Assembly: GCA_964577115.1 (NCBI GenBank)
Contig: CAZNXJ010000005.1
Coordinates: 186,001 to 250,000 of the forward strand
From: CAZNXJ01 sp964577115
GTDB lineage: Bacteria > Planctomycetota > Planctomycetia > Pirellulales > Pirellulaceae
Direction: 5' to 3'
DNA length: 64,000 nucleotides
The notes under the pieces were generated by a model. It was not told where the DNA came from. It did no database searches and was given only the letters and a program-made list of their open reading frames with translations. Shown here piece by piece: positions 8,395-17,344 of the stretch (positions are counted from its first letter, which is position 1; every line of letters begins with the position of its first letter). The translations under genes and the position numbers were made by a program.

Positions 8395-9354
8395 TTAGTT
8401 CTTCCGGCGCGTGACGAGCCACAGCACGGCCATGCGGACCGCAATGCCATTGGTGACCTGATCGAGAATCACTGAGTGGGGCCCGTCGGCCACATCAGGC
8501 GTAATCTCGACGCCTCGATTAATTGGTCCGGGAGCCATGATCAGGATGTCGTCTTTCGCGCGTTCCATACGCCGCCGGTCCATGGCGTACAGCAGCGCGT
8601 ACTCGCGCACCGAGGGAAATGGGCGAGTCCATTGGCGTTCGAACTGAATTCGCAGCAGGTTCAGCACGTCGCAGCGCGGCAGGATCTCGTCCAGACTATA
8701 CGCGACCTCGACACCAAACTTCTCCCAGCCGCGCGACACGAGCGTGCTCGGCCCACACACGATCACATGAGCCCCCAGGCGTTGGAGCCCCCAGATGTTC
8801 GAGCGCGCGGTCCGGCTGTGCGCAATGTCGCCGACCAGCGCCACGGTGAGTCCCGCGATGCGTCCGCGATGCTCGCGGATCGTGAGTATATCGAGCAGCC
8901 CTTGCGTTGGATGTTCGTGCGGTCCGTCTCCGGCGTTGATGACCGAACAGCCGAGTTCCTGGGCAAGCTGATGCGGAGTTCCCGGCGTTTGATGGCGAAC
9001 GACCACCGCATCGACGTTCATCGCCTCGATATTGCGAGCCGTATCGACGAACGTTTCGCCTTTCGACAAGCTGCTGCCGGACGCGGAAAACTCGATCGTA
9101 TCGGCTCCGAGCCGCCGAGCAGCCAGCGAGAAACTGGTTCGCGTGCGTGTCGAGTTCTCGAAGAACAGGTTTGCCGACGTGTAGCCGCTGAGGGCCGAAA
9201 TGCGCGAGCGGCAGTTGTTGGTCGCTCGCTTGAACGCCGCGGCCGTCACGAGAATTGCGTCCAGCTCCTCTGCCGTCAAACGCTCGAGATCCAGCAAATG
9301 CCGATGTGTCCAGACTTCGCTGGCACGCAGGGCTTCCTGCGGAATTTCAGTCAT
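8395..9354 (-). CDS. pyrB: Aspartate carbamoyltransferase catalytic chain
   Basis: 319 residues, normal for the catalytic chain. It makes N-carbamoyl-aspartate from carbamoyl phosphate and aspartate in pyrimidine synthesis. The carbamoyl-phosphate loop [12 protein letters not shown] has Asn where Pro is usual, but STRTR is intact. SLSKGETF supplies the active-site Ser and Lys, VRHQTPGTP the Arg, and [10 protein letters not shown] the His and Gln. The C-terminal loop reads [12 protein letters not shown] where MHPGPxNRG is common. Catalytic residues look complete, unlike those of the neighbouring dihydroorotase-like protein. No pyrI regulatory gene is adjacent. Confidence 0.96.
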   Translation of the reverse strand: MTEIPQEALRASEVWTHRHLLDLERLTAEELDAILVTAAAFKRATNNCRSRISALSGYTSANLFFENSTRTRTSFSLAARRLGADTIEFSASGSSLSKGETFVDTARNIEAMNVDAVVVRHQTPGTPHQLAQELGCSVINAGDGPHEHPTQGLLDILTIREHRGRIAGLTVALVGDIAHSRTARSNIWGLQRLGAHVIVCGPSTLVSRGWEKFGVEVAYSLDEILPRCDVLNLLRIQFERQWTRPFPSVREYALLYAMDRRRMERAKDDILIMAPGPINRGVEITPDVADGPHSVILDQVTNGIAVRMAVLWLVTRRKN

Positions 9355-9632
9355 CGTTGTTCTGCCTTGAAGCGCCGCGCCATTTATCGAACTCCCCCAT
9401 GCTCCCTATTTTTCGACGCGTCCCGCGGTGCGGCACTAGAGCCTAAAGCGCTTCGGCCTAGGCCGCAAGCCGCGGTAACTCTCGGGATTTGCCCGGTTTT
9501 TCGCGTGGTTCGAGGAAGCTTGCACAATTTTTTCCTGAAAGGATTCAAGACCTGGCGACGAGAGGTCGATAATCGGGTTGCCGATGGACGTGCCGAGCTG
9601 AGAACGCTCGTTAACAGGGAAGGAACCCGATC

Positions 9633-10094
9633 ATGTCGTCTTGCCACTCGCGCCGGGCATTCGCCCACCTGATTCTGGCTCTGCCCGTTCTCGCCGGACT
9701 TGGCTGCTCGGGGCTGTCGCTTCAGCCGCCAGACACGCCGCCCGAGGCCGCCCTGGCGCAGGGCAAGGTGGTCGTGGAAGTCCGTCCAGAAGGCAAGAAG
9801 CCCAAAGTCATGGAGATGTCGCTGACGGGACCGACCCACGTGCAGGATGCCGTCGAAGCCTCGCGACAGCTCAAGAAGTTCCGGCGCATGAATGTCGACG
9901 TCTATCGGGCGACGCCCGAAGGCCGTCGCATCCGGCTACAGTGCGATTACGACATTTCGCAAAAACGCATCAAGCTCGAGAACGACTACGCCCTTCAGCC
10001 CGGCGACTACGTCGTCATTACCGAGGACACGACGAACGCCATCGACGACATGTTCCGGAACATCTCCGGGCCACTCCAGGCCATGATGCGGTAG
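9633..10094 (+). CDS. Putative lipoprotein, conserved hypothetical
   Basis: 153 residues. The N-terminus has Arg residues, a hydrophobic core and LAGLGC, a plausible lipobox with the acylated Cys near position 25. The rest is a small alpha/beta protein. Its end, YALQPGDYVVITEDTTNAIDDMF, resembles the closing strand of SLBB/polysaccharide-export-type domains seen in planctomycete lipoproteins, but I cannot assign it firmly. A good ribosome binding site (AAGGA) precedes ATG 9633 by about nine bases. It is transcribed alone, divergent from pyrB and convergent with the ABC permease. Function unknown. Confidence 0.7.
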   Translation: MSSCHSRRAFAHLILALPVLAGLGCSGLSLQPPDTPPEAALAQGKVVVEVRPEGKKPKVMEMSLTGPTHVQDAVEASRQLKKFRRMNVDVYRATPEGRRIRLQCDYDISQKRIKLENDYALQPGDYVVITEDTTNAIDDMFRNISGPLQAMMR

Positions 10095-10128
10095 CATCAC
10101 CCCGATGTGCGGCGCCTGCCCTCCGTCT

Positions 10129-11751
10129 TTATTCCGCGACACGCCAGCGGCGCCGGAACATCCACACCATCAGCCCGAACAGTACCGCATCGAGCGCCAC
10201 TGCGGCGACTGCATGGCGACGGACAAACGTCCAATTACCACTGCGCGACTCGGGTTCGAACTCCGCTTTCAATGGCACCTCGAACACCGCGCTGAGTGGG
10301 CTGAGCACGGCGCACTGCGTCACCCTGGCCGTGCCCGGCGAGTCGGGGAAAAACCGCGTGGCGAAGAAGGTCGCAGACAGCGGCAGCGCGTAAATCATCA
10401 GGATGATGAGATAGCTGGCTAGCAGACTGTGCGCGGTCTTACGAAAAACCACGCTGCAGAACAGGGCCACCAGGGCCGTCGTCAGGCAACTGAGCAGCAC
10501 AATGCCGCCGTACGTCAGCATTGAGGGCCAGTTCGGCCAATTCGTGTTGAGCAGGACGGCAGCCAGCACCAGCGGCCAGAGCAGGAACATCGTCAGAACG
10601 CTCGAGACGCGCAGGCCCGCGAGCAGCTTTCCAAACAAAATCTGCCACGGCGAGATGATGGTCGTTAGCAGCATGTCCAGCGTCTGCCGCTCACGCTCGC
10701 TCGTCACACTCCCCGCATTAAAAACGGGCCCGACCAGCATGTTGAACAGCAGCACATAGCCCACGTACCACGGCGTCTCGCGCTGATTGTAATACAGGCA
10801 GAAGGCCATCAAGGGGAACGCCAGCAACGTGCTGACCTGGATCACCACGCGCAGCATCAGCGTTCCCTGGCTAAAGATCTCGCTGTGGATTTCCTTGTCG
10901 TAAACCGGATTGACGCCATCTTCCATGAGCGTCTCGCGCTTCGGAGGCGCAAACAATTTGTCGGGAAACTGGTCGCGCTGGATCACAAGCCCGACGGCCT
11001 CCTCGGCCTCCTTCTCGAGATCGATGACCTCCTGCCCTTCGCTGCCGACGTCGGGCGGGTAGAGCAGCCGAGCACACGTGTTGGCGAACAGTACCCCCGA
11101 GGTCACCAGCGCGACCGCGGGAACGGCTGTGGCAGCCACCCAGAAGCGATAGATGCCGTAGTCGGCCAGGACATTCCAAAGCAGCACGGCGAGCATCGCG
11201 AGTGGCAGGATCACGAGATAGGAAACGACAAGTGCGGCGGCCGTGCGCTTGAAATAGCTGCTGCATGCGATGCTGATCATGCCATAGAGCACGACGGAGG
11301 CGATCAGCCCCAGATAGGCGGCGAACACTTCGTAGGGCGAGACGCCGCCAAGCGGCAGGCAGAGCACGACGATCGGCAGCGAACAAAACAGCAGCACCGC
11401 CAGATGCGTTAGCGAAGCGATCATCTTGCCTAGCACGATCGCCGCAGGGCGCAGCGGGCTCGCGAGCAGCATCTCGTACGTCTGCCGTTCCTTCTCGCCC
11501 GTGATGGCCGCCGCGGCGAACGTCGGCGCCATCATCGAAGCGAGCATGTACTGGCCGAGAAAAAACAAATCGACCAGGCGCCGAGCGGACTCGGGGTTTT
11601 CGGTCAGGTCGAGTTTCTCCTGCTGGGGCCATGCAAAATACACGACGGTCGCGAGCAGGAGTTGATAGACACCGAGCAGAACGAAGCCGCGCGGCATGCG
11701 CAAGTTGACGAGCAGTTCGCGCTGAAGGACGGGATTCTCGCGAATGTACAT
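10129..11751 (-). CDS. ABC-2 type transporter permease with two homologous halves
   Basis: 540 residues from ATG 11751 (MYIRENPVLQREL); the frame extends 17 codons further upstream but that part looks non-coding. About twelve hydrophobic segments in two similar halves are visible. Each half has a cytoplasmic signature of ABC-2 permeases: TGEKERQTYEMLLASPL near residue 80 and TSERERQTLDMLLTT near residue 350. This indicates an internally duplicated permease of the NatB/ABC2_membrane type. No ATP-binding gene lies next to it in this window, so its ATPase must be elsewhere. The substrate is unknown. Confidence 0.82.
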   Translation of the reverse strand: MYIRENPVLQRELLVNLRMPRGFVLLGVYQLLLATVVYFAWPQQEKLDLTENPESARRLVDLFFLGQYMLASMMAPTFAAAAITGEKERQTYEMLLASPLRPAAIVLGKMIASLTHLAVLLFCSLPIVVLCLPLGGVSPYEVFAAYLGLIASVVLYGMISIACSSYFKRTAAALVVSYLVILPLAMLAVLLWNVLADYGIYRFWVAATAVPAVALVTSGVLFANTCARLLYPPDVGSEGQEVIDLEKEAEEAVGLVIQRDQFPDKLFAPPKRETLMEDGVNPVYDKEIHSEIFSQGTLMLRVVIQVSTLLAFPLMAFCLYYNQRETPWYVGYVLLFNMLVGPVFNAGSVTSERERQTLDMLLTTIISPWQILFGKLLAGLRVSSVLTMFLLWPLVLAAVLLNTNWPNWPSMLTYGGIVLLSCLTTALVALFCSVVFRKTAHSLLASYLIILMIYALPLSATFFATRFFPDSPGTARVTQCAVLSPLSAVFEVPLKAEFEPESRSGNWTFVRRHAVAAVALDAVLFGLMVWMFRRRWRVAE

Positions 11752-11839
11752 CGCACGCCTACTTCGTTGCGCCTTTAAGCCATCGCGAGCCGCTCCTTCC
11801 ACACCCGATTAAACCGCCGGTCCCTAGACTCTCCCGGCG

Positions 11840-13054
11840 TCAGAACTGGCGCGGATGCACGCGTGCCTGAACGCGGCTGGGGAGGCCCTGAATGCGGAGG
11901 AAGCCTTCGGCGTCGGTCTGGTTGTACGAGCCGCCGCCTTCCATGGTCGCGATTCCCTCGTCGTACAGGCTGAAGGGACTCTGCCGCCCGTCGACGATCA
12001 TGTTGCCCTTGTACAGTTTCAGCCGAATCTCGCCGGTGACATGGCGGTGCGATTGGCGAATCAGCGCCATGAGCGCATCCATTTTCGCGCTGTACCAGAA
12101 TCCGTAGTACACCAGTTCCGCGACTTCCGGCGACAACCGATCGCGCAGGTGGACGAGGTCACGATCGAGCGTGATTTGTTCGAGCAGGCGCAGGGCCTCG
12201 TACAGGATCGTCATGCCGGGCGCTTCGTACACCCCGCGGCTTTTCATCCCCACGAAGCGATTTTCCACCATGTCGATACGCCCGATGCCGTGACGCCCGC
12301 CGATCGCATTCAGCTGCTCGACGATGGCCAGCGGCGAACCTGCCTGACCATTGACCGACACGGGCACTCCCGATTCGAAGGCCACCGTCACCAGCTCGCC
12401 TTCCTCCGGCGCCTCTTGCGGCGACACGGTCATCCCGAACTCGACGAGCTCGACACCGTTGACCGTGAGGTCCTCGAGCCGGCCCGCTTCATAGCTGATG
12501 TGCAGGCAGTTCTCGTCCGAGCTATAGGGCTTCGAGACGCTCGCCTTGACGGGAATATTCTTCCGATCGCAGTAGGCGATCATCTCCGTGCGTCCCGGGA
12601 AGGCCTCCCGGAAACGCTCAATGCGCCACGGTGCGATGATCTTAATGTCCGGCCAAAGCGCATCGGCTGCCAGCTGGAAGCGGCACTGGTCGTTGCCCTT
12701 GCCGGTGGCTCCATGTGCGTACGCGTCCGCCCCGACCTCGCGCGCGACCTCAAGACAGACCTTGGTGATCAGCGGCCGCGCGATGGCCGTACCGAGCAGA
12801 TAGACGCCCTCGTAGCGGGCCTGCCACATAAGCACCGGGAAGGCGAAGTCGCGGCAAAGCTCCTCACGAGCGTCCACGATCCGGGCGCTGGCCGCCCCGA
12901 TCTGACGCGCCTTGTCCAAGATTGCCTCGCGATCCTCGCACGGCTGCCCCAAATCGACGTACACCGCATGCACGTCGTACCCTTCATCCTTGAGCCAGCC
13001 GAGAATGACGGACGTGTCGAGTCCCCCTGAGTAAGCCAATACGCAACTAGGCAT
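11840..13054 (-). CDS. argG: Argininosuccinate synthase
   Basis: 404 residues from ATG 13054. The N-terminus MPSCVLAYSGGLDTSVIL is the ATP-pyrophosphatase P-loop of ArgG; upstream in-frame codons are not conserved. It condenses citrulline with aspartate, using ATP, in arginine synthesis. The family signatures YAHGATGKGNDQCRF, SSDENCLHISYEAG and KSRGVYEAPG are present. The protein ends RVQARVHPRQF at 11840. Length matches the family. No other arg gene adjoins it. Confidence 0.97.
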   Translation of the reverse strand: MPSCVLAYSGGLDTSVILGWLKDEGYDVHAVYVDLGQPCEDREAILDKARQIGAASARIVDAREELCRDFAFPVLMWQARYEGVYLLGTAIARPLITKVCLEVAREVGADAYAHGATGKGNDQCRFQLAADALWPDIKIIAPWRIERFREAFPGRTEMIAYCDRKNIPVKASVSKPYSSDENCLHISYEAGRLEDLTVNGVELVEFGMTVSPQEAPEEGELVTVAFESGVPVSVNGQAGSPLAIVEQLNAIGGRHGIGRIDMVENRFVGMKSRGVYEAPGMTILYEALRLLEQITLDRDLVHLRDRLSPEVAELVYYGFWYSAKMDALMALIRQSHRHVTGEIRLKLYKGNMIVDGRQSPFSLYDEGIATMEGGGSYNQTDAEGFLRIQGLPSRVQARVHPRQF

Positions 13055-13248
13055 GTGTCGGTCCGCGGACAATCTCTCGAGTAAAACGTGGGACGGCTGC
13101 CGATCGCGTGCAGCGCGCACCGAGGGCCGGCTGCATGGCGGCCATCTGCGGGTCAATTGTGGGTCGAGCGGCCGGAACGAGCAATGGGGGAATCCGCACT
13201 GCGGTCCTTCGAGTTCGCGTCCGCGCCGGCACGCCCAGCGTACACGAC

Positions 13249-14406
13249 TTACTGCGGCAGCTTCGCCGGCCAGAACTTGATGCAGACCGGACGCGGCAGA
13301 TCACCGACCTGCCCGACCTCTTTCAGCTGACCGGTCGAGCTGTCCACCGAGAATACAACGACGTTGCCGGTATCCTGATTGGCGGCGAGCACAAAGCGGC
13401 CGGTGGGATCGATGCCGAAGTTGCGCGGCGTCTTGCCGCTCGTCTTCTGATGGCCGACGGCGGTGAGCCGCCCTTCGTCGTCCACCGAGTAGATCGCGAG
13501 GCTGTCATGGCCGCGGTTCGAGCCATAGACGAATTTGCCGCTCGGATGCACCTGGATCTCGGCCGGATAGTTCGTCTCCGTAAAGTTCTCGGGAAGCGTC
13601 GTGATGACCTGGAATGTTTCGAGCGAACCGCGCTGCGCGTCAAAGCGAAAGGCGGTAACAGTCGAGTTCAACTCGTTGATCACGTAGACGAAGCGGCCCG
13701 AGGGATGGAACGCGAAATGCCGAGGCCCCGCGCCGGGTTCTAGCTCCGCGGACGGAGGATCGTTCGGCAGCAGCTCGCCGTGATCCGCATCCAGCTGATA
13801 AACCAGCACCTTGTCGATCCCCAGGTCGGCCGCTAGCGAGAAGCGATTGGTCGCATCCACCTGAATCTCATGCGCGTGCGGTGCCTTCTGCCGGTCCGTG
13901 ACGCTCGAACCCTCATGCTGGATGGTGCAGCTGGGCGGCGCCAACCGACCGTCGGCCCCGATCGGCAAAACGGTCACGCTACCGCCACCGTAGTTCGCCA
14001 CAAGCACGTTGCGTCCCGACTCGTCGACCACCAGGTGGCATGGCCCCGCGCCGCCCGAGGGCTGCTCGTTCAGCTTCGTCAGGTCACCTGTCTTCTCGTC
14101 GCGAGCAAACGCGGTGACGCCGCCCGAGCGATTCCCGGCCGCATCACCAATTTCGCTCACCGCATACAAATACTTGCCGCTCGGATGCAGAGCCAGAAAC
14201 GACGGATTGACGATCCCGCCGGTCACGCCCAGCAGCTTCAGTTCGCCCGTGCGTGTATTCAAGCGAAAGCGGTAGATGCCTTCGTCTGCCTTCTGCGTGT
14301 AGGTACCGACATACACCATCACTTCGTCGGCCTCCGCCGCCTGGGCCTGCGCAGCGGAAACTGCCAAAAGGAACACGGCCGCGAAACACTTCAGAATCGT
14401 TCTCAT
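13249..14406 (-). CDS. Exported lactonase-family beta-propeller (6-phosphogluconolactonase/YbhE-like)
   Basis: 385 residues from ATG 14406; a GTG four codons earlier is also possible. A signal peptide (MRTILKCFAAVFLLAVSAAQAQA) predicts export. The mature part starts VMVYVGTYTQKADEGIYRF and continues in about seven propeller-type repeats, with recurrent HPSGKYLY/HPSGRFVY/HPSGKFVY segments. These are typical of the lactonase_10 (YbhE) family. The cytoplasmic relatives hydrolyse 6-phosphogluconolactone; secreted planctomycete members act on unknown lactones or only bind ligand, so the substrate is uncertain. Confidence 0.88.
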   Translation of the reverse strand: MRTILKCFAAVFLLAVSAAQAQAAEADEVMVYVGTYTQKADEGIYRFRLNTRTGELKLLGVTGGIVNPSFLALHPSGKYLYAVSEIGDAAGNRSGGVTAFARDEKTGDLTKLNEQPSGGAGPCHLVVDESGRNVLVANYGGGSVTVLPIGADGRLAPPSCTIQHEGSSVTDRQKAPHAHEIQVDATNRFSLAADLGIDKVLVYQLDADHGELLPNDPPSAELEPGAGPRHFAFHPSGRFVYVINELNSTVTAFRFDAQRGSLETFQVITTLPENFTETNYPAEIQVHPSGKFVYGSNRGHDSLAIYSVDDEGRLTAVGHQKTSGKTPRNFGIDPTGRFVLAANQDTGNVVVFSVDSSTGQLKEVGQVGDLPRPVCIKFWPAKLPQ

Positions 14407-14482
14407 GTCAAAGCTCACTTGTCGCAGAAGAAGGCATCGGGCGAGTGAGCGACCATTCTAACTCCCCCTCTTCGCCCGTGCC

Positions 14483-14513
14483 CATCCGTGCTCGTTCTTC
14501 ACCACGGATCTCC
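14483..14513. repeat. CATCCGTG...CACGGAT inverted repeat at the comEC 3' end
   Basis: ATCCGTG and CACGGAT form a 7-base inverted repeat with a spacer of about 13 bases. It overlaps the comEC stop codon, so the last codons of comEC lie inside it. It belongs to the same unit type as 6871-6891 and could act as a weak terminator hairpin. Confidence 0.45.
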
Positions 14514-16979
14514 TCTCCAAGTCCGAACACGCAGCTCTCCGCGCGCATCGATCTCGACGCGGACCGCGCCGGTACGGCAGGTCTCGTAGACGGTACGGCC
14601 CGAAGTGCTGAAGGCGTCGAGCGTCGTGGATGCCGCGGGCCGGCCGCTGCTGATCACGACAATTTTCGGCCGGCACCAGCGCATGAACTCCGCCGGGCCG
14701 CTCCGCGCACTGCCATGATGCGGCGCCATCACCACATCGCACGGCGGCGCGGGCTGGGCGAGCACGCGTTCGAGTCCCGGCGATTCGAGATCGCCGGGGA
14801 GCAGTAGCGAGCGCCCTCGGTAACGAATTGCCAGTACGATACTCTGCGAATTGTCACTCCCCTCCCCTCTCCCGCCCGGCGGATGCAAAAATTCGAGCTC
14901 GACAGGCCCCGGCAACGTGAGCCGCCGCGGCGCGTAAGCGAGCCGCAGCGGAACACCGTGCGACGCGAGATGCCCGCGTAGCCGCTCGACAAGCGGCGAA
15001 GGGTGGTCGTGAACGTGCGCCGGGGCCAGCACTTCGCGCGTGTGAAAACGTTCAACGAGCTGAGGCAGAGCGCTGAAGTGGTCCGCATCGGCATGCGAGA
15101 TGAACACCCGGTCGAGGCGGCTCACGCCGCGCGACCAAAGGTAACGAGACACACAGCGCACGACTGGCTGCGGCGGTCCGAGCCGTCCCGCGTCGTACAG
15201 CACGACTCGTCCATCCGGTAGCTCCATCACCACGCACGTGCCGTGGCCCACGGCAAAGAACGTGCAGAACAACCGCCCAGAGCTGCGGCCCCACCGGGGG
15301 CCCATCACAAGGAGCACGCCGACCAGCGACCAGATTCCGAGTGTTGTGATCCACATCCAGCGAGGTCGGCGCAGAGCGGGGACGGCGGCCCAGAGCGCCG
15401 TGAGCATGTAAAACGCGGCGACCCACCAGAGCGGCGGCGAGGGAATCCAAAAGTGCGTCGCCGCGACCTCGGCCGCCCAGGTAACGAGCGCTTCGGACGC
15501 TGCGAGACACGCTTCGCAGAACCACGCCAGCGGTCCGGCGAGTACGACGCTAAAGCTGCCGGCAAGGATCAGTGCAAAGCCCGAGAGAAGTGCTCCCGCG
15601 ACCGGCGGCCAGAGGATCGGATTGAGCACAATCGCGGCCGGGCTGACCAGATAAAACGTTGACGCAATCAATGGCAAAGTCAGAAGCCAGATCACGAGGC
15701 TCGTCAGCCACAAACGCGCAAGGCCGATCGACGTGTGCCGAACCTGCCGCAACGGCCAAGCTCGCGTGCGCTGGACGAGCCGATCAAGCGGGTCGGTCGT
15801 GCGAAAGCCGAACCAGTGCCCGGTAAAGACAAGCCCAGCGACAGCGAGGAAGGAAAGATGGACGCCGACCTGAAATAGGTAGCATGGGTTCAGGAGGACC
15901 ACGGCGAGCGCCGCGACGGCAAAGATGTTCCAAACGAGAATGCGCCGCCAGAGCAGCCGAGCGCCAGCCGCAATGACGGTGAATGACGCCGCACGCACAA
16001 TCGGCGGCTGGCACTGCGTGACCAATGCATAGGGAATCACGAGCGCGCAGGACAAGACGATGGCGTGACGGCGCGTGAGCCAACCGAGCCGCAAGGCGAG
16101 CACGATGGCGTACAGCAGAATGCTCAGGTGCATTCCTGAAATCGCCAGCAGATGTATCGTACCGGTCGCGAAGAAGGCGTCGATGGTGGCGGGCGAGAGG
16201 TTTTCTCGCTCGCCGAGCAGCAAGGCGGCGGCCAGCTCGGCGTGGTGAGGCGTCATGTGGATTGCGAGCACCTGGTGTGCGTGGCGCCGTATGTGCGCAA
16301 GCCATCGCGGCGGGTAGTACCAGCCGGCCGTATGAAGGACGTTCAGACATTCGGGACGACTTACCGACAGCACCATCAGCTCGCGCCGCATGTTCCGCCG
16401 GCCGGCATCGTCGAAGTCGCCGGGGTTTTCGGAGGGCCGAGGACGGATCAAGCGGCCATAGACGAGCAGCCGGTCGCCGGGCAGAACCTCGACGACACCC
16501 CGTACGCGCAGTTCCGCTCGCCCGCAGGCGCGCCGCCATTGCCTCCCGTCGCGCACGCGCCGCACACGTACGGTCAGCCGAGTGGACTCGTCGATCGGCG
16601 GGCCCCAGCCATCGGTCGCCGGGGCGATCCGCGTACCGGCCGATACCGCAATCAGTTCGGCACACACCGACTGCGGCTCGGCGCGCGCCGCCAGTCCGAG
16701 GTCCTCGATCGAGAACCGCCGGAAGAAGTGATCGTGCCAGGCACCTCCCAGGGCTAGGTAAACCACGAGCAGCCATGCCATGCCGCGCGTGAACGCTCGT
16801 CGCCGCCACGCCACGCTCCAGGCCGCGAGTCCGATTACGGCGAGCACCCACCAGCCGCTTCCTGCCGCGCTGCCGAACCCATCGAGCGCAATTCCCGCCA
16901 GCCCGGCCAGCGTCGCTAGCGGCAACGGGTGCCGCCCTCCATCGAAGAGACTCGGCGGCGGCAGGTGCTCGGAACGCAT
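14499..16979 (-). CDS. comEC: ComEC/Rec2 DNA-uptake channel protein
   Basis: 826 residues, within the ComEC range. Layout: N-terminal membrane segments (15-65), an OB-like extracellular domain, and the Competence membrane domain containing LLLGERENLS and GTIHLLAISGMHLSIL (about 250-285) with many helices. A C-terminal metallo-beta-lactamase domain starts near 570 with FFAVGHGTCVVMELPDG, YDAG, SHADADHFSALPQL (HxDxDH) and APHHGSARSG. The protein forms the channel for single-stranded DNA entry in natural transformation. No other com genes are adjacent, although a prepilin peptidase lies at 53030-54307. Confidence 0.94.
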   Translation of the reverse strand: MRSEHLPPPSLFDGGRHPLPLATLAGLAGIALDGFGSAAGSGWWVLAVIGLAAWSVAWRRRAFTRGMAWLLVVYLALGGAWHDHFFRRFSIEDLGLAARAEPQSVCAELIAVSAGTRIAPATDGWGPPIDESTRLTVRVRRVRDGRQWRRACGRAELRVRGVVEVLPGDRLLVYGRLIRPRPSENPGDFDDAGRRNMRRELMVLSVSRPECLNVLHTAGWYYPPRWLAHIRRHAHQVLAIHMTPHHAELAAALLLGERENLSPATIDAFFATGTIHLLAISGMHLSILLYAIVLALRLGWLTRRHAIVLSCALVIPYALVTQCQPPIVRAASFTVIAAGARLLWRRILVWNIFAVAALAVVLLNPCYLFQVGVHLSFLAVAGLVFTGHWFGFRTTDPLDRLVQRTRAWPLRQVRHTSIGLARLWLTSLVIWLLTLPLIASTFYLVSPAAIVLNPILWPPVAGALLSGFALILAGSFSVVLAGPLAWFCEACLAASEALVTWAAEVAATHFWIPSPPLWWVAAFYMLTALWAAVPALRRPRWMWITTLGIWSLVGVLLVMGPRWGRSSGRLFCTFFAVGHGTCVVMELPDGRVVLYDAGRLGPPQPVVRCVSRYLWSRGVSRLDRVFISHADADHFSALPQLVERFHTREVLAPAHVHDHPSPLVERLRGHLASHGVPLRLAYAPRRLTLPGPVELEFLHPPGGRGEGSDNSQSIVLAIRYRGRSLLLPGDLESPGLERVLAQPAPPCDVVMAPHHGSARSGPAEFMRWCRPKIVVISSGRPAASTTLDAFSTSGRTVYETCRTGAVRVEIDARGELRVRTWRGDPW

Positions 16980-17344
16980 GGATCAGGCCGAATCAACAGC
17001 AAGCGAGAAACTCGAAACAACATCGCTCCTGCTTTCGTTCTAATGCAGCCTCCACCCAAACCGAACCCACTGTGACAACACTATGTCACTCGAACACCCC
17101 ATTGCGCCAGACGTGTGGCACTCGGAATCGCGAGCTTCTCCCGCAGCTCCCCGCATGCCCGCCCAGCCGGGCATCCCGCTCGCCCCACCACCTTCGTTTC
17201 ATCTGTCATCCTTCCGCCTTCATCCCCCTTTCCATCCTCCTCCTCCCGTATGGCAACTGTATCGCGGACCGGGTACAGTTTCGGCGAGCGCGCCGCCGGG
17301 TCGGCGAGCGTGGTTTTCCTGGGACGAACAAAGGGATTGTTGCT
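16980..17344 (+). other. 365-base divergent intergenic region, comEC / sulfatase-peptidase fusion
   Basis: Pyrimidine-rich stretches (around 17180-17260) dominate. The upstream in-frame extension of the fusion gene through this region has no protein-like character. A ribosome binding site AAGGGA (17331-17336) precedes ATG 17345 by eight bases. No hairpin or RNA gene was identified. Confidence 0.45.

Noticed and set aside
10240..10270. GGGTTCGAACTCC, resembling a tRNA T-loop
   Set aside because: It lies inside the ABC-2 permease gene and no cloverleaf can be drawn around it.
11855..13030. Open frame of 391 codons on the plus strand
   Set aside because: Antisense to argG; composition typical of a shadow frame.
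17072..17344. Upstream extension of the sulfatase-peptidase fusion
   Set aside because: The 91 extra residues are Pro/Arg/Ser-rich without a fold, while ATG 17345 has AAGGGA eight bases before it and a signal peptide after it.
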